From the NCBI GenBank assembly GCA_030673525.1, contig DAOVIY010000006.1:1-14333 (forward strand): a stretch of DNA of 14,333 bases, read 5' to 3'. Source of the DNA: a bacterium (GTDB lineage: Bacteria > Patescibacteriota > Minisyncoccia > UBA6257). Position numbers and translations under genes: made by a program. Each line of letters starts with the position of its first letter. Within the stretch, counting starts at the first letter, position 1. Under the pieces are notes generated by a model. That model worked only from the letters and a program-made list of their open reading frames with translations. It was not told where the DNA came from and made no database searches. This document shows positions 12,400-14,333 of the stretch, piece by piece.

Positions 12400-12972
12400 A
12401 TGACGTTTATGAAATTTCCATATAAAGAACAACTAAAAAAGATAGTTATTCCTAAAATGAAGAAAGAATATCATATTGATAATGATTTTAGAGTACCAAG
12501 AATTACAAAGGTAGTGGTTAATATAGGTATAGGTCAATTAACTGCTAGTTCTAAAAATAATAAGGAATTGATTAAAAAAGTTTCAGATGCTTTAATAATG
12601 ATTACCGGTCAAAAACCATCTTTACGACCGGCAAAAAAATCTATTGCAAGTTTTAAAACAAGAGAAGGAATGCCGATTGGTTTGAAAGTTACTTTAAGGG
12701 GTAAGAGGATGGAGGATTTTATTTATAAATTTGTCAATTTGACTATTCCAAGGATTAGAGATTTTTGGGGGATTCCCTTAAAAAACATTGACGAGACTGG
12801 GAATCTAAATTATGGTATTAAAGAATCTAATGTTTTCCCAGAGACAGAAAGTATACAAAATATTCCCTCGTTCGGTTTGGAAATCACTTTTGTTACAAAC
12901 ACAAAAAATAGAGAGCAGTCAATGAAATTATATAAACTATTAGGTTTTCCTTTATGGCAAAAAAATCAGTAA
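12400..12972 (+). CDS. rplE: 50S ribosomal protein L5
   Basis: L5 binds 5S rRNA in the central protuberance and contacts S13 and the P-site tRNA. It has 190 residues against 179 in E. coli. Landmarks are RVPRITKVVVNIGIGQ (31-46), ITGQKPSLRPAKKSIASFKTREGMPIGLKVTLRG (68-101), MEDFIYKFVNLTIPRIRDFWG (104-124), NLNYGIKESNVFPE (135-148) and the C-terminal LEITFVTNTKNREQSMKLYKLLGFP. Two in-frame ATGs are possible: 12400 (used here) and 12409 (MKFPYKEQL); neither has a Shine-Dalgarno sequence. The second is preceded by TTT and fits the usual upstream pattern slightly better. The gene overlaps rpsN by 19 nt. Confidence 0.96.
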   Translation: MTFMKFPYKEQLKKIVIPKMKKEYHIDNDFRVPRITKVVVNIGIGQLTASSKNNKELIKKVSDALIMITGQKPSLRPAKKSIASFKTREGMPIGLKVTLRGKRMEDFIYKFVNLTIPRIRDFWGIPLKNIDETGNLNYGIKESNVFPETESIQNIPSFGLEITFVTNTKNREQSMKLYKLLGFPLWQKNQ

Positions 12973-13139
12973 TAGCAAGATCTAAAAAGAAACCTAAATA
13001 TTCTACACGGATTGTGCGGCGTTGTTGGCGTTGTGGAAGAAAAAGAGGTTATATTAGAGACTTTGGTCTTTGTCGTATATGTTTTAGGGAATTAGCTTCA
13101 GAAGGAAAAATACCTGGAGTAAAAAAGGCAAGCTGGTAA
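12954..13139 (+). CDS. rpsN: 30S ribosomal protein S14, zinc-binding (type Z)
   Basis: S14 of the short, zinc-ribbon kind, in the 30S head next to S3 and S10. At 61 residues the length is typical. Two zinc motifs, CWRC (24-27) and CRIC (40-43), frame GRKRGYIRDFGL; the tail FRELASEGKIPGVKKASW is the family signature. The N-terminus MAKKSVIARSKKKPKYSTR is typical. The start codon lies 19 nt inside rplE in another frame, with AGG about 12 nt upstream as a weak Shine-Dalgarno candidate. There is a 29-nt AT-rich gap before rpsH. The zinc form implies dependence on zinc supply, and no zinc-free paralogue is visible in the window. Confidence 0.98.
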   Translation: MAKKSVIARSKKKPKYSTRIVRRCWRCGRKRGYIRDFGLCRICFRELASEGKIPGVKKASW

Positions 13140-13168
13140 ATTCATAATTCGTTATTCTAAATTTTATT

Positions 13169-13561
13169 ATGACCGATCCTATAGCAGATATGTTAACAAG
13201 AATACGTAATGCGCAGGCAGTAAAAAAAGAAACTGTTGTTTTTCCTTATTCAAAAATAAAATGGGAGATTTTAAATGTTTTATCAAAAAATGATTATATT
13301 AAGGGGTTAGATAAAACAAACAAAAAAAATAAAAAGTTTATTGAAATAATACTAAAATATGATGAAGAGAAAATCCCAAAGATTTCTGAATTAAAGAGAG
13401 TTTCTAAACCTTCAAGACGCGTCTATGTTCACGCAAAAGACATTTGGTTTTTTAAAAAAGGTTTAGGGATAAAAGTTCTATCAACTCCAAAAGGAGTTCT
13501 TTCTGATAAAGAAGCAAAGAAATTAAATGTCGGCGGGGAGATTTTATTAGAAATATGGTAA
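13169..13561 (+). CDS. rpsH: 30S ribosomal protein S8
   Basis: S8 binds helix 21 of 16S rRNA and guides central-domain assembly; in E. coli it represses the spc operon at the rplE region. At 130 residues the length is standard. The N-terminus MTDPIADMLTRIRNAQAVKK (1-20) and the C-terminal signature GLGIKVLSTPKGVLSDKEAKKLNVGGEILLEIW (98-130) are clear; the middle PKISELKRVSKPSRRVYVHAKD (70-91) also matches. The start at 13169 follows AATTTTATT with no Shine-Dalgarno sequence. It ends 10 nt before rplF. Confidence 0.97.
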   Translation: MTDPIADMLTRIRNAQAVKKETVVFPYSKIKWEILNVLSKNDYIKGLDKTNKKNKKFIEIILKYDEEKIPKISELKRVSKPSRRVYVHAKDIWFFKKGLGIKVLSTPKGVLSDKEAKKLNVGGEILLEIW

Positions 13562-13571
13562 TTTATATATT

Positions 13572-14114
13572 ATGTCTCGTATAGGTAAAAAAGAAATTAA
13601 TATTCCAAATTCAGTTGAAGTGGTATTGGAAGAAAGCAAATTAAAAGTCAAAGGTTCTAAGGGCGAGGATTTTTTAATTATCAAAAATGGTTTTAAAATT
13701 AATATTAAAGATAATGCTTTATCAGTTATTCCTTTAGAGCAAAAAAAAGATACTTTTGCTCAATGGGGGACTTTAAGAGCATTAATTAATAATCTTATAA
13801 TTGGAGTAGATAAAGGATTTGAAAAACAATTGGAAGTTAATGGAGTAGGCTATCGTGCTGATATAGATGGAGCTAATTTGAATCTTAAATTAGGATATAG
13901 TCATCCAATTATACTTTCTGTTCCCGAAGGGTTAGATGTAAAAGTAGAAAAAAACATAATTACTATTAGTGGTATTTCAAAAGAAAAAGTTGGACAATTT
14001 GCCGCAAAAATAAAGTTTCAAAGACCTGTGGAACCTTATAAAGGAAAAGGCATTCATTATGTTGGAGAAAAAGTTTTACGAAAAGCAGGTAAAAGGGTGG
14101 CAACTACTGCTTAA
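13572..14114 (+). CDS. rplF: 50S ribosomal protein L6
   Basis: L6 lies near the sarcin-ricin loop and the factor-binding site of the 50S subunit. At 180 residues the length is normal. It has the two tandem alpha/beta domains: the first begins MSRIGKKEINIP (1-12), and the second contains KGFEKQLEVNGVGYRADIDG (81-100), LNLKLGYSHPI (103-113) and the signature RPVEPYKGKGIHYVGEKVLRKAGK (151-174). The start at 13572 follows TATATATT with no Shine-Dalgarno sequence. It is followed after 17 nt by rplR. Confidence 0.97.
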   Translation: MSRIGKKEINIPNSVEVVLEESKLKVKGSKGEDFLIIKNGFKINIKDNALSVIPLEQKKDTFAQWGTLRALINNLIIGVDKGFEKQLEVNGVGYRADIDGANLNLKLGYSHPIILSVPEGLDVKVEKNIITISGISKEKVGQFAAKIKFQRPVEPYKGKGIHYVGEKVLRKAGKRVATTA

Positions 14115-14131
14115 ATTAATTAAAAGACTAA

Positions 14132-14333
14132 ATGAATAAAAACAGTAAAAAAGAGCAAAGAGAAAAAAGGCATAGAAGAGTAAGGGCAAAGATTTATGGA
14201 ACAAAAGATAGACCCCGTCTTTGTATTTTTAAATCCAATAAGCATATTTATGTTCAAATTATTAATGATGATAAGGGATTTACACTCGTTTTTGCTTCAG
14301 ATTTAGAGATTAAAGATTCAAAAAAAGATAAAA
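14132..14333 (+). CDS. rplR: 50S ribosomal protein L18, N-terminal part (3' truncated by window edge)
   Basis: L18 binds 5S rRNA together with L5 and brings it into the 50S subunit. The window holds the first 67 codons; the reading frame is still open at the edge. The translation begins MNKNSKKEQREKRHRRVRAK and continues KIYGTKDRPRLCIFKSNKHIYVQIINDD. This matches the usual R-x-R-x-R-x-(K/R) followed by G-T-x-x-(R/K)-PRL-x-(V/I)-(F/Y)-(R/K)-S-x-x-x-(I/L)-Y-x-Q-(V/I)-I-(D/N)-D pattern. FVFASDLEIK-like residues follow (LVFASDLEIKDSKKDK). The start at 14132 is 17 nt after rplF, the expected spc position. It is one of the few starts not preceded by T and has no clear Shine-Dalgarno sequence. Confidence 0.95.
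   Translation, partial: MNKNSKKEQREKRHRRVRAKIYGTKDRPRLCIFKSNKHIYVQIINDDKGFTLVFASDLEIKDSKKDK

Noticed and set aside
1..14333. tRNA or rRNA genes, CRISPR arrays, insertion sequences, phage or defence genes
   Set aside because: All gaps are shorter than about 115 nt and none contains cloverleaf, repeat-spacer or inverted-terminal-repeat patterns; every long frame is a recognised housekeeping gene or one of the genes listed.

Overview
The window looks like a chromosome segment from an AT-rich bacterium of the Candidate Phyla Radiation (Patescibacteria), probably Parcubacteria-like. This is inferred from several features together: an AMP-phosphorylase-type nucleoside phosphorylase tail, low GC, lysine-rich extensions on ribosomal proteins (L23, L22), an S12 insertion, and almost no Shine-Dalgarno sequences. 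TGA is used as a stop codon (fusA, rplW, rpsQ) and TGG encodes Trp, so the code is standard and not the UGA=Gly code of Gracilibacteria/SR1.

Left part (1-1919), all on the + strand: the 3' end of an AMP/thymidine phosphorylase-family gene, a 73-aa protein I do not recognise, a 122-aa four-helix membrane protein with an internal two-fold repeat, a strong intrinsic terminator, and an M50 (site-2-protease-like) membrane metallopeptidase.

Main part (1920-14333), also all on the + strand: a merged str-S10-spc ribosomal protein cluster in canonical bacterial order. The genes are rpsL, rpsG, fusA, tuf, rpsJ, rplC, rplD, rplW, rplB, rpsS, rplV, rpsC, rplP, rpmC, rpsQ, rplN, rplX, rplE, rpsN (zinc type), rpsH, rplF and the start of rplR, which runs off the right edge. 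No expected member is missing up to that point. Three gene pairs overlap: rplW/rplB by 4 nt, rpsQ/rplN by 35 nt and rplE/rpsN by 19 nt. Together these genes supply the two main elongation factors and proteins of the 30S head, the decoding site, the peptidyl-transferase surroundings and the exit tunnel.

Regulation visible in the sequence: a promoter placed so close to rpsL that its mRNA would be nearly leaderless; a separate promoter with a perfect -35 box overlapping the fusA stop codon, which gives tuf its own roughly 80-nt leader; and a perfect hairpin with a T-tract between rpsJ and rplC that must act as a partial terminator or attenuator. Translation starts mostly lack a Shine-Dalgarno sequence, and about 20 of 25 have T directly before the start codon.

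No mobile element, CRISPR array, tRNA or rRNA was found, and no gene-free stretch exceeds about 115 bases. This is mostly a conserved housekeeping region. The features most worth a second look are the initiation signals, the rpsJ-rplC attenuator and the ribosomal protein extensions, not a new gene system.
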